This document shows, one piece after another, positions 44,138 through 52,738 of a DNA stretch of 64,000 nt. Position 1 is the stretch's first letter; every line of letters starts with the position of its first letter. Source of the DNA: Planktomarina sp. Lineage in GTDB: Bacteria > Pseudomonadota > Alphaproteobacteria > Rhodobacterales > Rhodobacteraceae. Under the pieces are notes generated by a model. That model made no database searches. It saw nothing but the letters and a program-made list of their open reading frames with translations, and was not told where the DNA came from. The position numbers were made by a program, and so were the translations under genes. Location of the stretch: contig JAHDBC010000004.1 in the NCBI GenBank assembly GCA_020630595.1, forward strand, positions 1 through 64,000, written 5' to 3'.

Positions 44138-45244
44138 ATGTTCAATGTTTTTCCAACGGCACGACTGCGTCCGTCGCCATTCTTTCATGCCATCAAGGCA
44201 GAAGGGTGCACGTCCGCATCAATTTACAACCGCATGATCCTGCCTGCGTCGTTTGGTGACCCGGAAAAAGAATACTGGGACCTGATCGAACGCTGCGTGA
44301 TGTGGGATGTGGGCGCTGAACGTCAGGTGCAGCTGGAAGGGCCAGATGCGTCAACCCTTGCCCAAATTCTGTCGCCGCGCGATCTTTCAAACCAGAAAAT
44401 CGGGCAGGGGAAATATGTACCTTTGGTCAACCACCAAGGAACGGTTATCAACGATCCCATCGTTTTGAAACTGCGCGAAGACCTGTGGTGGTTTTCAATT
44501 GCAGACAGTGACATTTGGTTCTGGGCGCGTGCGATTGCGGCGGAACGGGGCCTTGATGTTGAAATCAGCGAACCGGATGTGTCACCGCTGGCCGTGCAGG
44601 GGCCATTGGCTGAAAACGTGGTGGCCAGCGTGTTTGGGGATTGGGTGCGCGACCTGAAATATTTCTGGTTCAATGAGGCAGAGATCGAGGGCATTCCGGT
44701 GGCGGTCCAACGGTCCGGTTGGTCCAAGCAAGGCGGGTTTGAAATCTATCTGCGGGATGGATCGCGCGGCACGGATCTGTGGAATATCGTCAAAGAAGCC
44801 GGGCAGCCTTACGGCATTGGCAACGGCGGACCGACCAGCCCGGAACGCGTGGAAAGCGGTTTGATTTCTGTGGGGTCCGACACGGATTCGCGGACGTCGC
44901 CGTTTGACATCGGGTTGGACAGGTTCGTGAACACGGACGTGCATGATGGCGTGATCGGCATTCAGGCGCTGCGTCTGATCGAAGCGCAAGGGGCCGAACG
45001 ACGGGTGGTCGGTATTGTGCTGGACGGTGATGAACCGGATCCCTTCGGCTTTCACTGGGAACCCATTTCCATTGATGGTGTCAAAGTTGGATCGCTGACC
45101 AACAGCGTGTTCAGCCCGCGTTTGAAAAAGAACATCGGCTATGGTCTGGTCAATGCAGATGTGCAGCTGGGTGACCGTGTCGTGGTGACCCGCGCGCCGG
45201 GCAAAGATGTCGAAGGATCTGCGGTGGCAATGCCGTTCATCTGA
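44138..45244 (+). CDS. DmdA-like GcvT-family demethylase (dimethylsulfoniopropionate demethylase-like)
   Basis: The 368-residue protein belongs to the aminomethyltransferase family and shares strong motifs with DMSP demethylase. These are ERQVQLEGPDA near 52, EPDVSPLAVQGP near 147, RSGWSKQGGFEIY near 190 and SPERVESGLISVGSDTD near 230. DmdA moves a methyl group from DMSP to tetrahydrofolate, giving methylmercaptopropionate. The N-terminus MFNVFPTARLRPSPF matches a widespread Rhodobacteraceae branch often annotated as DmdA but not clearly the characterised enzyme. A GGGGAGGG ribosome site precedes the ATG. Another methylated substrate, such as an N-methyl compound oxidised by the divergent FAD enzyme, is equally plausible. 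Confidence 0.75.
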   Translation: MFNVFPTARLRPSPFFHAIKAEGCTSASIYNRMILPASFGDPEKEYWDLIERCVMWDVGAERQVQLEGPDASTLAQILSPRDLSNQKIGQGKYVPLVNHQGTVINDPIVLKLREDLWWFSIADSDIWFWARAIAAERGLDVEISEPDVSPLAVQGPLAENVVASVFGDWVRDLKYFWFNEAEIEGIPVAVQRSGWSKQGGFEIYLRDGSRGTDLWNIVKEAGQPYGIGNGGPTSPERVESGLISVGSDTDSRTSPFDIGLDRFVNTDVHDGVIGIQALRLIEAQGAERRVVGIVLDGDEPDPFGFHWEPISIDGVKVGSLTNSVFSPRLKKNIGYGLVNADVQLGDRVVVTRAPGKDVEGSAVAMPFI

Positions 45245-45251
45245 CGCGTGC

Positions 45252-45268
45252 TGCACAACATTTGTGCA
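45252..45268. promoter_or_regulatory. NtrC-type palindrome upstream of urease operon
   Basis: TGCACAA-CAT-TTGTGCA is a perfect 7-3-7 inverted repeat with the same layout as the enteric NtrC consensus TGCACCA-N3-TGGTGCA. It lies 75 bases upstream of ureD, in keeping with nitrogen control of urease. Confidence 0.6.
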
Positions 45269-45280
45269 CACTGCAGTTTT

Positions 45281-45303
45281 GTCGGGCGCGTTTGGTGCCC
45301 GAC
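45281..45303 (+). other. stem-loop between DmdA-like gene and ureD
   Basis: GTCGGGCGC pairs with GTGCCCGAC (9 bp, one G-T) around a 5-base loop. It lacks a T-run, so it could be a weak terminator for the upstream gene or a leader structure of ureD. Confidence 0.45.
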
Positions 45304-45342
45304 ATTTGACATTCAAATGTGAAATCCCGTTTTGTGGCGACG

Positions 45343-46158
45343 ATGAACAAACCCGTCATGGAATTGTCTTCGCCCTTGGGCCTGTCTGACCAACCGCGTG
45401 CGCGTGGCAGGGTGCACGTGGGAATCGTGCGTGACAGGTTGAAGGATTTGCATCAGTCGGGGTCCCTCAAAGCGGTGTTTCCCCATGGCCAGGCATGGCC
45501 GCAGGTTGTGCTTGTGAACACCGCCGGGGGGATCACCGGGGGCGACAGGTTCGACACGACCGTTGCGGTTGGGGATGGGTCGCGCCTGACGGTCACAACA
45601 CAGGCGGCTGAACGCATCTATGCGGCCCCAATGGGCAGTCTGGGCCGGGTGACAAACACCGCCACAGTTTCAGATACCGCCCTGCTGGAATGGCTGCCAC
45701 AGGAAACGATTGTGTTTCAGGCCGGTGCATTGATGCGCCGGCAGCATTTCGATTTGGCCCCCACCAGTCGTGCGCTGATCGTGGAACCCCTGATCTTTGG
45801 CCGCCCCGCAATGGGCGAAATCGTGGATCAGGCGCGGCACCGCGATGATCTGCAGATCCATGTTCAGGGCCGCCTGATATTTCGCGATGCTTTTACCCTG
45901 ACAGGGTCTGATGTTGGAAGGCTGCGGCGGCAGGGCTTTGGCGCGATGGCCGCATTGCATTATTTTGCCGCTCAGGCCGTTGATCGAAAAGACGGCATTC
46001 AGGCGATCTTGCCCGATACGGCGGGGGTCAGTGCGGTGTCATCTGATCTGATCACATGTCGCTTTCTGGCGGCTGATGGCTTTGCGTTGCGCAAGGCTTT
46101 GCTGCCTGTCATTGAACATTTAACCGAAGATGCGCTGCCCAAAGTCTGGAGGCTGTAA
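45343..46158 (+). CDS. ureD: urease accessory protein UreD
   Basis: The 271-residue urease chaperone has the conserved VVLVNTAGGITGGDRF and TTQAAERIYAAPMGSLGRVTNTATVSDTALLEWLPQETIVFQAGALMRRQ. It binds apo-urease with UreF and UreG during nickel insertion. A GTG in frame at 45319 would add eight residues; the ATG at 45343 is used here. It is first in the urease operon, 3 bases before ureA. Confidence 0.95.
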   Translation: MNKPVMELSSPLGLSDQPRARGRVHVGIVRDRLKDLHQSGSLKAVFPHGQAWPQVVLVNTAGGITGGDRFDTTVAVGDGSRLTVTTQAAERIYAAPMGSLGRVTNTATVSDTALLEWLPQETIVFQAGALMRRQHFDLAPTSRALIVEPLIFGRPAMGEIVDQARHRDDLQIHVQGRLIFRDAFTLTGSDVGRLRRQGFGAMAALHYFAAQAVDRKDGIQAILPDTAGVSAVSSDLITCRFLAADGFALRKALLPVIEHLTEDALPKVWRL

Positions 46159-46161
46159 TCC

Positions 46162-46464
46162 ATGCAACTGACCCCCCGCGAGAAAGACAAGCTGTTGATC
46201 GCAATGGCCGCCGAAGTGGCCCGCAAACGTTTGGCGCGCGGCGTAAAACTGAACCACCCCGAAGCCATCGCCCTGATCACGGATGCTGTGGTCGAAGGGG
46301 CGCGCGATGGCCGCAGTGTAGCCGACATGATGGAAGCCGGTGCCCATGTGATCACGCGCGATCAATGCATGGAAGGGGTGCCAGAAATGATCCACGATGT
46401 TCAGGTAGAAGCGACGTTCCCGGATGGAACAAAGCTGGTCACCGTGCACAATCCGATCCGGTGA
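46162..46464 (+). CDS. ureA: urease gamma subunit
   Basis: The 100-residue UreA is canonical: [58 protein letters not shown] and [23 protein letters not shown]. It forms the trimeric scaffold of urease with UreB and UreC. Confidence 0.98.
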   Translation: MQLTPREKDKLLIAMAAEVARKRLARGVKLNHPEAIALITDAVVEGARDGRSVADMMEAGAHVITRDQCMEGVPEMIHDVQVEATFPDGTKLVTVHNPIR

Positions 46465-46500
46465 TTGCGCGCAAATTCCGTCTTGAAAAAAGAGGTTCCA

Positions 46501-46806
46501 ATGATCCCAGGTGAAATCATACCCGCAGATGGTGATCTGATTTTGAACACGGACCGCGACCCGATCACCCTGATGGTCGCAAACACGGGCGACCGCCCGG
46601 TTCAGGTGGGGTCGCACTATCATTTTGCGGAAACCAACCCGGCGCTTGATTTCGACCGTGATGCTGCGCGGGGCATGCGGTTGGATATTGCCGCAGGAAC
46701 CGCCGTGCGATTTGAACCGGGCCAGCGGCGCGAAGTTCAACTGATCGCACTATCGGGGGCCCGTATCGTTTACGGGTTCAATCAAAAGGTGATGGGGGCC
46801 CTGTGA
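46501..46806 (+). CDS. ureB: urease beta subunit
   Basis: The 101-residue UreB begins [16 protein letters not shown] and has the conserved [25 protein letters not shown] segment. The start at 46501 follows AAAAGAGG. Its stop overlaps the next gene by 4 bases (GTGA), so the inserted membrane protein gene is translationally coupled to ureB. Confidence 0.98.
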   Translation: MIPGEIIPADGDLILNTDRDPITLMVANTGDRPVQVGSHYHFAETNPALDFDRDAARGMRLDIAAGTAVRFEPGQRREVQLIALSGARIVYGFNQKVMGAL

Positions 46807-47423
46807 CCCGTTCGGCTGCATATCATTGGTATGACAAAGCCCTGTTGTGGGTGATGTTGATCTTTTTTGCAGCCCATATGGGCAATCATCTGGCCATCCT
46901 GTGGGGGGCACAGGCGCATCTGGCTGTGATGGATGTATTGCGTGTTGTGTACCGCTATCCCATCGTTGAACTGATCCTGATCTGGGCCATCTTTCGTCAG
47001 GTGGTGGCCGGTATCAAACAGATGCGTCGGTTTGGCCCGTTCAAATCCAAGGGGCGGTTTCGGGTGCTGGTGTGGTCGGGGATTTACCTTATTGCCTTCA
47101 TGATCATTCACCTGTCGGCAACTGCCGCGAACCGCTATGTGCTGGGCGTTGATACGAACCTCTATTTTGCGACCGCCGGATACCGCAGCCTGATCGCATC
47201 GCTGTTTTTCTATCCCTACTATTTTCTGGCCGTTGTCGCGTCGTTTGCCCATTTGGGGGCCGTGGTCTGGCTGCGCCAACGGGCGGTACGGCCCGTTTTC
47301 GCGGATCGGGTCTATGTTGGGGCGGTCCTGTCGGGAATTGCCATCGCCGCGATTTTGACGCTGTTTCTGTCGGGCCTTGTCGCTGATTTCCCGATCCCTG
47401 AATCCTATCTTGTCTACCCGTAA
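46803..47423 (+). CDS. five-helix membrane protein inserted between ureB and ureC, unknown function
   Basis: The 206-residue protein begins at a GTG overlapping the ureB stop and ends 11 bases before ureC, so it is a real operon member. Five hydrophobic helices are evident (about 14-34, 52-72, 86-106, 132-157, 171-193). Histidines lie inside helices at H25 and H29, H103 and H150, the spacing seen in haem b-binding subunits such as SdhC/FrdC. It does not look like the known urea or nickel transporters (UreI, UT, HupE/UreJ, NikABC). I do not recognise it with certainty; a haem-binding or transport role in urease maturation is a hypothesis. Confidence 0.7.
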   Translation: MTRSAAYHWYDKALLWVMLIFFAAHMGNHLAILWGAQAHLAVMDVLRVVYRYPIVELILIWAIFRQVVAGIKQMRRFGPFKSKGRFRVLVWSGIYLIAFMIIHLSATAANRYVLGVDTNLYFATAGYRSLIASLFFYPYYFLAVVASFAHLGAVVWLRQRAVRPVFADRVYVGAVLSGIAIAAILTLFLSGLVADFPIPESYLVYP

Positions 47424-47434
47424 GGAGCTGACTG

Positions 47435-49192
47435 ATGCCTGCAAGAATTTCCCGCCGTGATTATGCCGCCATGTTTGGCCCCACCACGGGCGACAAAGTG
47501 CGTTTGGCTGATACCGATCTGATCATCGAAGTGGAACGCGATCTGGCTGCCGAACGCGCAGGGCAGGTGGCAGGCGGGTCCGGCCCCAATGCAGCACTTT
47601 ACGGCGAAGAGGTGAAGTTTGGCGGCGGCAAGGTCATTCGCGATGGAATGGGGCAAGCGCAAACCACACGGGCCGATGGGGCCGTCGACACGGTCATCAC
47701 CAACGCGCTGATCGTGGATTACACCGGTATCTACAAGGCCGATGTGGGTTTGAAAGACGGGCGCATCCACAAGATCGGCAAAGCAGGCAACCCCGACACG
47801 CAGCCCGGCGTTGATATCATCGTGGGGCCGGGAACCGAAGCCATCGCAGGCGAAGGTAAGATCCTGACCGCGGGCGGGTTCGACAGTCACATTCATTACA
47901 TTTGCCCGCAACAGATCGAAGATGCGCTGCATTCTGGCCTGACCACCATGCTGGGTGGCGGGACGGGCCCGGCCCATGGCACGCTGGCCACCACCTGCAC
48001 ACCCGGGCCGTGGCATTTGGGGCGGATGCTGCAGGCGGCGGATGCGTTTCCCATGAACCTTGCCTTTGCCGGGAAGGGCAACGCATCACTCCCTGCGGCC
48101 TTGGAAGAACAGATTCTGGGCGGGGCCTGTGCGATGAAATTGCACGAAGATTGGGGCACCACACCGGGTGCAATCGACTGCTGTCTGTCAGTGGCCGATG
48201 CGATGGACGTTCAGGTGATGATCCACACCGACACATTGAACGAAAGCGGGTTTGTGGAAAACACCGTTGCCGCCATGAAAGGCCGCACCATTCACGCCTT
48301 TCATACCGAAGGCGCAGGGGGCGGCCATGCGCCCGATATCATCAAAATCTGCGGCGATGAAAATGTGCTGCCGTCGTCAACGAACCCCACGCGGCCGTTC
48401 ACGGTGAACACACTGGAAGAACATCTGGACATGCTGATGGTCTGTCACCATCTGGATAAATCGATCCCCGAAGACGTGGCCTTTGCTGAAAGCCGGATCC
48501 GCCGGGAAACCATTGCCGCCGAAGATATCCTGCACGATATGGGCGCATTTTCCATCATTGCGTCTGACAGTCAGGCCATGGGCCGTGTGGGCGAGGTGAT
48601 CATCCGCACATGGCAGACCGCCGACAAGATGAAGAAACAGCGCGGGGCACTGGACATCGAAACCGGTGATAACGACAATCAACGGGTTCGCCGCTACATC
48701 GCGAAATACACGATCAACCCGGCGATTGCCCACGGCATTTCCCACGAAATCGGATCGATTGAAGAAGGCAAGCGGGCCGATCTATGCCTGTGGAACACTG
48801 CGTTTTTCGGGGTGAAGCCGGAAATGGTTCTGATGGGGGGCACGATTGTCTGTGCCCAGATGGGCGATCCCAATGCATCGATCCCCACACCGCAACCGGT
48901 ATACACGCGCCCCATGTGGGGGGCCTATGGTCGATCCGTCGAAAATTCTGCCGTGACGTTCGTTTCTGCCGCCGCACAGGACGCCGGAATCCGGGATCGT
49001 TTGGGTTTGGCAAAACAGACACTTGCCGTGCAAAACACCCGCAACATCGGCAAGAAAGACCTGAAACTGAACACAGCCACGCCAGAGGTTGAGGTGAATC
49101 CGGAAACCTACGAAGTGCGTGCCGACGGTGAATTGCTGACCTGCCAACCGGCCGAAGTGTTGCCCATGGCGCAGCGGTATTTCTTGTTTTGA
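47435..49192 (+). CDS. ureC: urease alpha (catalytic) subunit
   Basis: The 585-residue UreC hydrolyses urea to ammonia and carbamate at a dinickel centre. Ligands are the HIH in [13 protein letters not shown], the carbamylated lysine in [13 protein letters not shown], the histidines in [12 protein letters not shown] and [14 protein letters not shown], and the aspartate in [14 protein letters not shown]. The active-site flap [21 protein letters not shown] is intact. Compared with the usual about 570 residues there are some 16 extra residues near 38-54 ([17 protein letters not shown]) between EVERDL and [10 protein letters not shown]. It follows the inserted membrane protein gene with AAGGAG upstream. 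Confidence 0.97.
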   Translation: MPARISRRDYAAMFGPTTGDKVRLADTDLIIEVERDLAAERAGQVAGGSGPNAALYGEEVKFGGGKVIRDGMGQAQTTRADGAVDTVITNALIVDYTGIYKADVGLKDGRIHKIGKAGNPDTQPGVDIIVGPGTEAIAGEGKILTAGGFDSHIHYICPQQIEDALHSGLTTMLGGGTGPAHGTLATTCTPGPWHLGRMLQAADAFPMNLAFAGKGNASLPAALEEQILGGACAMKLHEDWGTTPGAIDCCLSVADAMDVQVMIHTDTLNESGFVENTVAAMKGRTIHAFHTEGAGGGHAPDIIKICGDENVLPSSTNPTRPFTVNTLEEHLDMLMVCHHLDKSIPEDVAFAESRIRRETIAAEDILHDMGAFSIIASDSQAMGRVGEVIIRTWQTADKMKKQRGALDIETGDNDNQRVRRYIAKYTINPAIAHGISHEIGSIEEGKRADLCLWNTAFFGVKPEMVLMGGTIVCAQMGDPNASIPTPQPVYTRPMWGAYGRSVENSAVTFVSAAAQDAGIRDRLGLAKQTLAVQNTRNIGKKDLKLNTATPEVEVNPETYEVRADGELLTCQPAEVLPMAQRYFLF

Positions 49193-49352
49193 TGTGGGGT
49201 GATTGTTTCACGCCGGCGGCACTTCAGACGGCCTGACGGCCAAGATATCCGCGCCACAGATAATGTGCCGGGTCCACCCGGCATCCCCGACCGCCCCCAC
49301 GGGCCGGGGTCAATCGCAAACCCGGCGGATGGGGACCGCACCTGGAACAGAC

Positions 49353-49859
49353 ATGCAGACTGCCCATCAGTATCATCCCCATGCCCACAAGACCCCAGCC
49401 GACACCCTGACGCTGACCTATGATGCGCGGTTCTTGCGCCGCAAGGTGCTGACCTGCGTGTCGGGGAAACAGGTTTTGGTGAATTTGCCGCAAACCACGT
49501 CGCTGGATCACGGCGGGGTTCTGGTGACGCAGGATGGCGCCGAGATTGCGATTGAAGCGGCCCCGGAACCCTTGTTGCAGGTCACCGGTGACAGGCTGCA
49601 CCGCATCGCGTGGCACATCGGCAACCGCCATACCCCCTGTCAGATCGAAGACACACGGCTGTTGATCCAGCAAGACAAGGTGATTGCAGACATGCTGGCC
49701 AAGATCGGGGCGACGGTGACCGAAATCACTGAACCCTTTACCCCGGAAGGCGGCGCATATGGGCACGGGCGCACCCATGGGCATTCCCATTCTGATATTC
49801 ACGGCCATGGGCATGATCACACCCATGATCACGGACACGCGCACGCCCATGACCACTGA
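49353..49859 (+). CDS. ureE: urease accessory protein UreE (nickel metallochaperone)
   Basis: The 168-residue UreE has the peptide-binding N-terminal domain (LTLTYDARFLRRKVLTCVSGKQVLVNLPQT) and metal-binding central region (RIAWHIGNRHTPCQIED). The last about 30 residues are extremely rich in histidine with glycine and aspartate, ending HAHAHDH, a nickel-storing tail. An additional HQYHPHAHK cluster lies at the N-terminus. The start at 49353 is chosen for the GGAA upstream; an ATG at 49329 is also possible. It overlaps ureF by 11 bases. Confidence 0.94.
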   Translation: MQTAHQYHPHAHKTPADTLTLTYDARFLRRKVLTCVSGKQVLVNLPQTTSLDHGGVLVTQDGAEIAIEAAPEPLLQVTGDRLHRIAWHIGNRHTPCQIEDTRLLIQQDKVIADMLAKIGATVTEITEPFTPEGGAYGHGRTHGHSHSDIHGHGHDHTHDHGHAHAHDH

Positions 49860-50478
49860 CGCCCTGACACTGGCCCAATGGCTGTCGCCCGCGTTTCCGA
49901 TCAGTGCCTTTGCCTATTCCCATGGCTTGGAACAGGCCGTTGCGATGGGGGATGTGACAGATGGTCGGACCCTGACTGTCTGGTTGGAAGATGTGCTGCA
50001 TCACGGATCTATCCCGGTTGATGTCGCCGTGATGGCCGCAAGTCACCGCGGTGACCGGGATGTTGCACAGGAACAGGTGATCGCGATGGCGGCCAGTGCG
50101 GAACGGGTGTTCGAAACACTGACCCAAGGGGCTGCCTTTGCCCGCACCCTGCGCGACGCGTTTGCGTTGGAAGTTGCAGATGCAGCCTATCCTGTGGTTT
50201 TGGGGCAGGCAGCATCAGCGCGGTCCATTGATCTGAAATTGACGGCGACACTGTATGTTCAATCTGTCCTGACAAACCTGATACAGGCGGCGCAGCGGCT
50301 GGCCCCGATTGGGCAAACCGATGGTCAGCGTATACTGATCACCCTGATGGGCCAAGTGGACCCCGTGGTGGACCGTGCGCTGGACACCGCGCTGGATGAT
50401 CTTTCAAGCAGTGCCTTCTTGTCAGATATTCGCGCCATGCAACACGAAACCCTGCAACCAAGGATTTTCAGAACATGA
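49849..50478 (+). CDS. ureF: urease accessory protein UreF
   Basis: The 209-residue all-helical UreF starts [34 protein letters not shown], containing the conserved PIGxFxYSxGLE-like motif. It bridges UreD and UreG and gates GTP-dependent nickel delivery. The start lies inside the His-rich end of ureE, and the stop overlaps ureG by 4 bases (ATGA). Confidence 0.95.
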   Translation: MTTDALTLAQWLSPAFPISAFAYSHGLEQAVAMGDVTDGRTLTVWLEDVLHHGSIPVDVAVMAASHRGDRDVAQEQVIAMAASAERVFETLTQGAAFARTLRDAFALEVADAAYPVVLGQAASARSIDLKLTATLYVQSVLTNLIQAAQRLAPIGQTDGQRILITLMGQVDPVVDRALDTALDDLSSSAFLSDIRAMQHETLQPRIFRT

Positions 50479-51077
50479 ACGGACCCTTGCGTATCGGCAT
50501 TGGTGGCCCGGTTGGGGCTGGCAAAACAACCCTGACCGCCCGGCTGGCCGAAGCCCTGAAAGATCAGCATTCCATCGCCGTGATCACCAACGACATCTAC
50601 ACCCAAGAAGACGCAGAGGCATTGATGCGCATGCAGATTTTGCCCGGAGATCGGGTGATGGGTGTGGAAACCGGCGGATGCCCCCATACGGCCATTCGTG
50701 AAGATGCATCGATCAATTTGGCAGCGGTCGCCCAGATGACGAACCGCCACCCGGATCTGGAAGCGATTCTGATCGAAAGTGGTGGTGACAATCTGTCAGC
50801 CACGTTCAGCCCGGAACTGGCTGATTTGACGATCTATGTGATTGATGTGGCGGCGGGTGAAGAAATCCCACGCAAGGGCGGGCCCGCCATCACCCGGTCT
50901 GATATTTTGGTGATCAACAAAACCGATCTGGCCCCGCATGTGGGGGCTTCGCTGGATGTGATGGACCGTGACGCCACAAAGATGCGTGCCGGCCGCCCGT
51001 TTCATTTCACCCAATTGAAACATGGCAGGGGGGTTGATGCGGTGATCGCAGAAATTCGCGCCATCGGCGGTCTTTGA
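50475..51077 (+). CDS. ureG: urease accessory GTPase UreG
   Basis: The 200-residue SIMIBI GTPase has the P-loop [11 protein letters not shown], the metal-binding CPH in [16 protein letters not shown], the [15 protein letters not shown] switch region and [10 protein letters not shown] for guanine specificity. It supplies GTP energy for nickel insertion into UreC. It is the last gene of the urease operon. Confidence 0.97.
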   Translation: MNGPLRIGIGGPVGAGKTTLTARLAEALKDQHSIAVITNDIYTQEDAEALMRMQILPGDRVMGVETGGCPHTAIREDASINLAAVAQMTNRHPDLEAILIESGGDNLSATFSPELADLTIYVIDVAAGEEIPRKGGPAITRSDILVINKTDLAPHVGASLDVMDRDATKMRAGRPFHFTQLKHGRGVDAVIAEIRAIGGL

Positions 51078-51084
51078 TCCAAAC

Positions 51085-51120
51085 AAAAAACCCCGAACCA
51101 ATGGTCCGGGGTTTTCTTTT
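51085..51120. terminator. terminator between ureG and the convergent permease gene
   Basis: CCCCGAACC pairs with GGTCCGGGG (one mismatch) around a short loop, flanked by AAAAAA on the left and TTTTCTTTT on the right. It can serve both strands. Confidence 0.85.
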
Positions 51121-51150
51121 GATCGTAGGGTGGGTGCAACCCACCGCCTG

Positions 51151-52470
51151 TTAGTCTTCTTTTGGCAGAACCAAATTCAGCACGATCGCCATCAGCGCCG
51201 TAGGCGCAACAGCAGATGTTGCCAAGATTTTCACTACGCCGGGCAGATATTGCACTGCAGTCGGCACAAGGTTCAGACCCAGACCAAAGGCAAGCGATAC
51301 CGCGATGATGATCATCGTCCGGCGCGTCATTTTTTCTTCGGCCAGAACATTCAGGCCAGCCGCAGCCACCATGCCGAACATGACGATCACGCCACCGCCC
51401 AGAACAGGCAACGGCATGGATGCGATGACCGCACCGATTTTCGGCAGCAGGCCGCAGATCACAAGGATCACACCACCCACGGTCACAACGTGGCGTGACA
51501 TGATGCCCGTCATGCCGACGATACCGACGTTTTGGCTGAACGATGTGTTTGGCAAACCGCCAAAGACACCCGCGACTGCGGTGCCCAAACCATCGGCGTA
51601 TGTTGCGCCTGCGATTTCCTTGTCGGTTGCTTCACGGCCGGCACCGGCTTTGGTGGTTGCAGATGCGTCACCCACAGTTTCAATCGCAGACACGATCGAC
51701 ACCAGCGTCACGGCAATCACAGCACCCAAGCTGAATTCGAAACCGTATGGCAGCGGTGTCGGAACGATCACCCACGATGCTTTTGCCACAGCGCCAAAAT
51801 TGACCATGCCCAGTGCGAACGCCAGCGCGTAGCCCGCGATCAGGCCGATCAGGATGGCCGCATTGGACAGGATGCCCTTGGTAAAGAACTTCAGCACAAG
51901 GGCGACGATGATCACGGTCAGCGCAACCGACCAGTGTTTCAACGATCCAAAGGATTCAGCCGCCATTTGGAAATCCGCAGCCCCACCAGCCGCGTATTTG
52001 ATCGCCACGGGGATCAGGTACAGACCGATGGCCAAAATCACCAGCCCGGTGACCAGTGGTGGGAACAACCAGCGCAGATGCTGAATAACCGCCCCCAAAG
52101 CAAAGTGGATCACACCGCCAATGATACAGGCGGTCAGTGCCACGCTTAGCCCTTGGGTTGCGGCCACACCGGCCAGAACGCCGACAAATGCAAAGGATGT
52201 GCCTTGCATGATGGGCAAACGTGCCCCGATTGGGCCGATACCCACAGTTTGAAACAGGGTTGCGATCCCGGCAAACAACATTGCCATCTGGATCAGATAG
52301 ATCTGTTCTGCACCGCCAAATGCCAGCCCAGCTGCCCCGGCGACAATAATGGATGGTGTCACGTTTGACGCAAACATCGCCAGAACGTGTTGCAATCCCA
52401 GTGGGACCGCCTGCCCCAATGGGGGGGTGGTGTTGGGGTCGCTGTACGCGCCCATATTTGTATCGGCCAT
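51151..52470 (-). CDS. NCS2/NAT-family purine (uracil-xanthine) permease
   Basis: The 439-residue protein has about 14 membrane segments in the NAT family pattern. The QH pair occurs in the first helix (GLQHVLAMF). The family signature QNVGIVGMTG is present, and IVSAIETVGDASATT carries the substrate-binding glutamate region. The signature favours the xanthine/uric acid branch over the uracil branch. The start at 52470 follows GAGGGAA. It converges on the urease operon, fitting a route from purines to urea. A promoter and a long leader lie upstream. Confidence 0.9.
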   Translation of the reverse strand: MADTNMGAYSDPNTTPPLGQAVPLGLQHVLAMFASNVTPSIIVAGAAGLAFGGAEQIYLIQMAMLFAGIATLFQTVGIGPIGARLPIMQGTSFAFVGVLAGVAATQGLSVALTACIIGGVIHFALGAVIQHLRWLFPPLVTGLVILAIGLYLIPVAIKYAAGGAADFQMAAESFGSLKHWSVALTVIIVALVLKFFTKGILSNAAILIGLIAGYALAFALGMVNFGAVAKASWVIVPTPLPYGFEFSLGAVIAVTLVSIVSAIETVGDASATTKAGAGREATDKEIAGATYADGLGTAVAGVFGGLPNTSFSQNVGIVGMTGIMSRHVVTVGGVILVICGLLPKIGAVIASMPLPVLGGGVIVMFGMVAAAGLNVLAEEKMTRRTMIIIAVSLAFGLGLNLVPTAVQYLPGVVKILATSAVAPTALMAIVLNLVLPKED

Positions 52471-52606
52471 ATGTATTCCCTCGTTGCTTGGTGCTGTTGT
52501 GTTCCAGCGTTCTCCCAATGTCGCATGACATCGACATCCACTGACTAAGCGCAGAGTCGGGTTTCCGTCAGCAAAAAATCGCTAAAGCAGCTTCAAACCG
52601 CGTTTG
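52471..52606 (-). promoter_or_regulatory. long, foldable 5' leader of the purine permease
   Basis: From the proposed promoter about 130 bases precede the permease start. On the minus strand the leader can form CGATGTC-ATGC-GACATTG directly followed by GGAGAACGCTG...CAGC, and an upstream CTGAC...GTCAG pairing. This could be a regulatory RNA such as a purine-sensing leader; no known riboswitch consensus was matched. Confidence 0.35.
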
Positions 52607-52615
52607 ATTATACCA
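52607..52615 (-). promoter_or_regulatory. extended -10 promoter of the purine permease
   Basis: Read on the minus strand the sequence is TGG-TATAAT, a perfect -10 hexamer with the TGN extension. No good -35 is present, as usual for extended -10 promoters. It lies about 137 bases upstream of the start codon. Confidence 0.6.
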
Positions 52616-52738
52616 AATCTTGGCTCATTTTGTGACCATTAGGCCACATTATGGGCAATCCACAAAGTGTCGTTGGGTCAAGACAAGCAGGAACGGACCA
52701 TTCCAGTGATGTCAAAAGACACAGCGCAGATCGGGTGT

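Noticed and set aside
45281-45320. Sigma-54 promoter before ureD
   Set aside because: A GG dinucleotide is present but no GC at the required 10-base spacing; no -24/-12 element could be supported.
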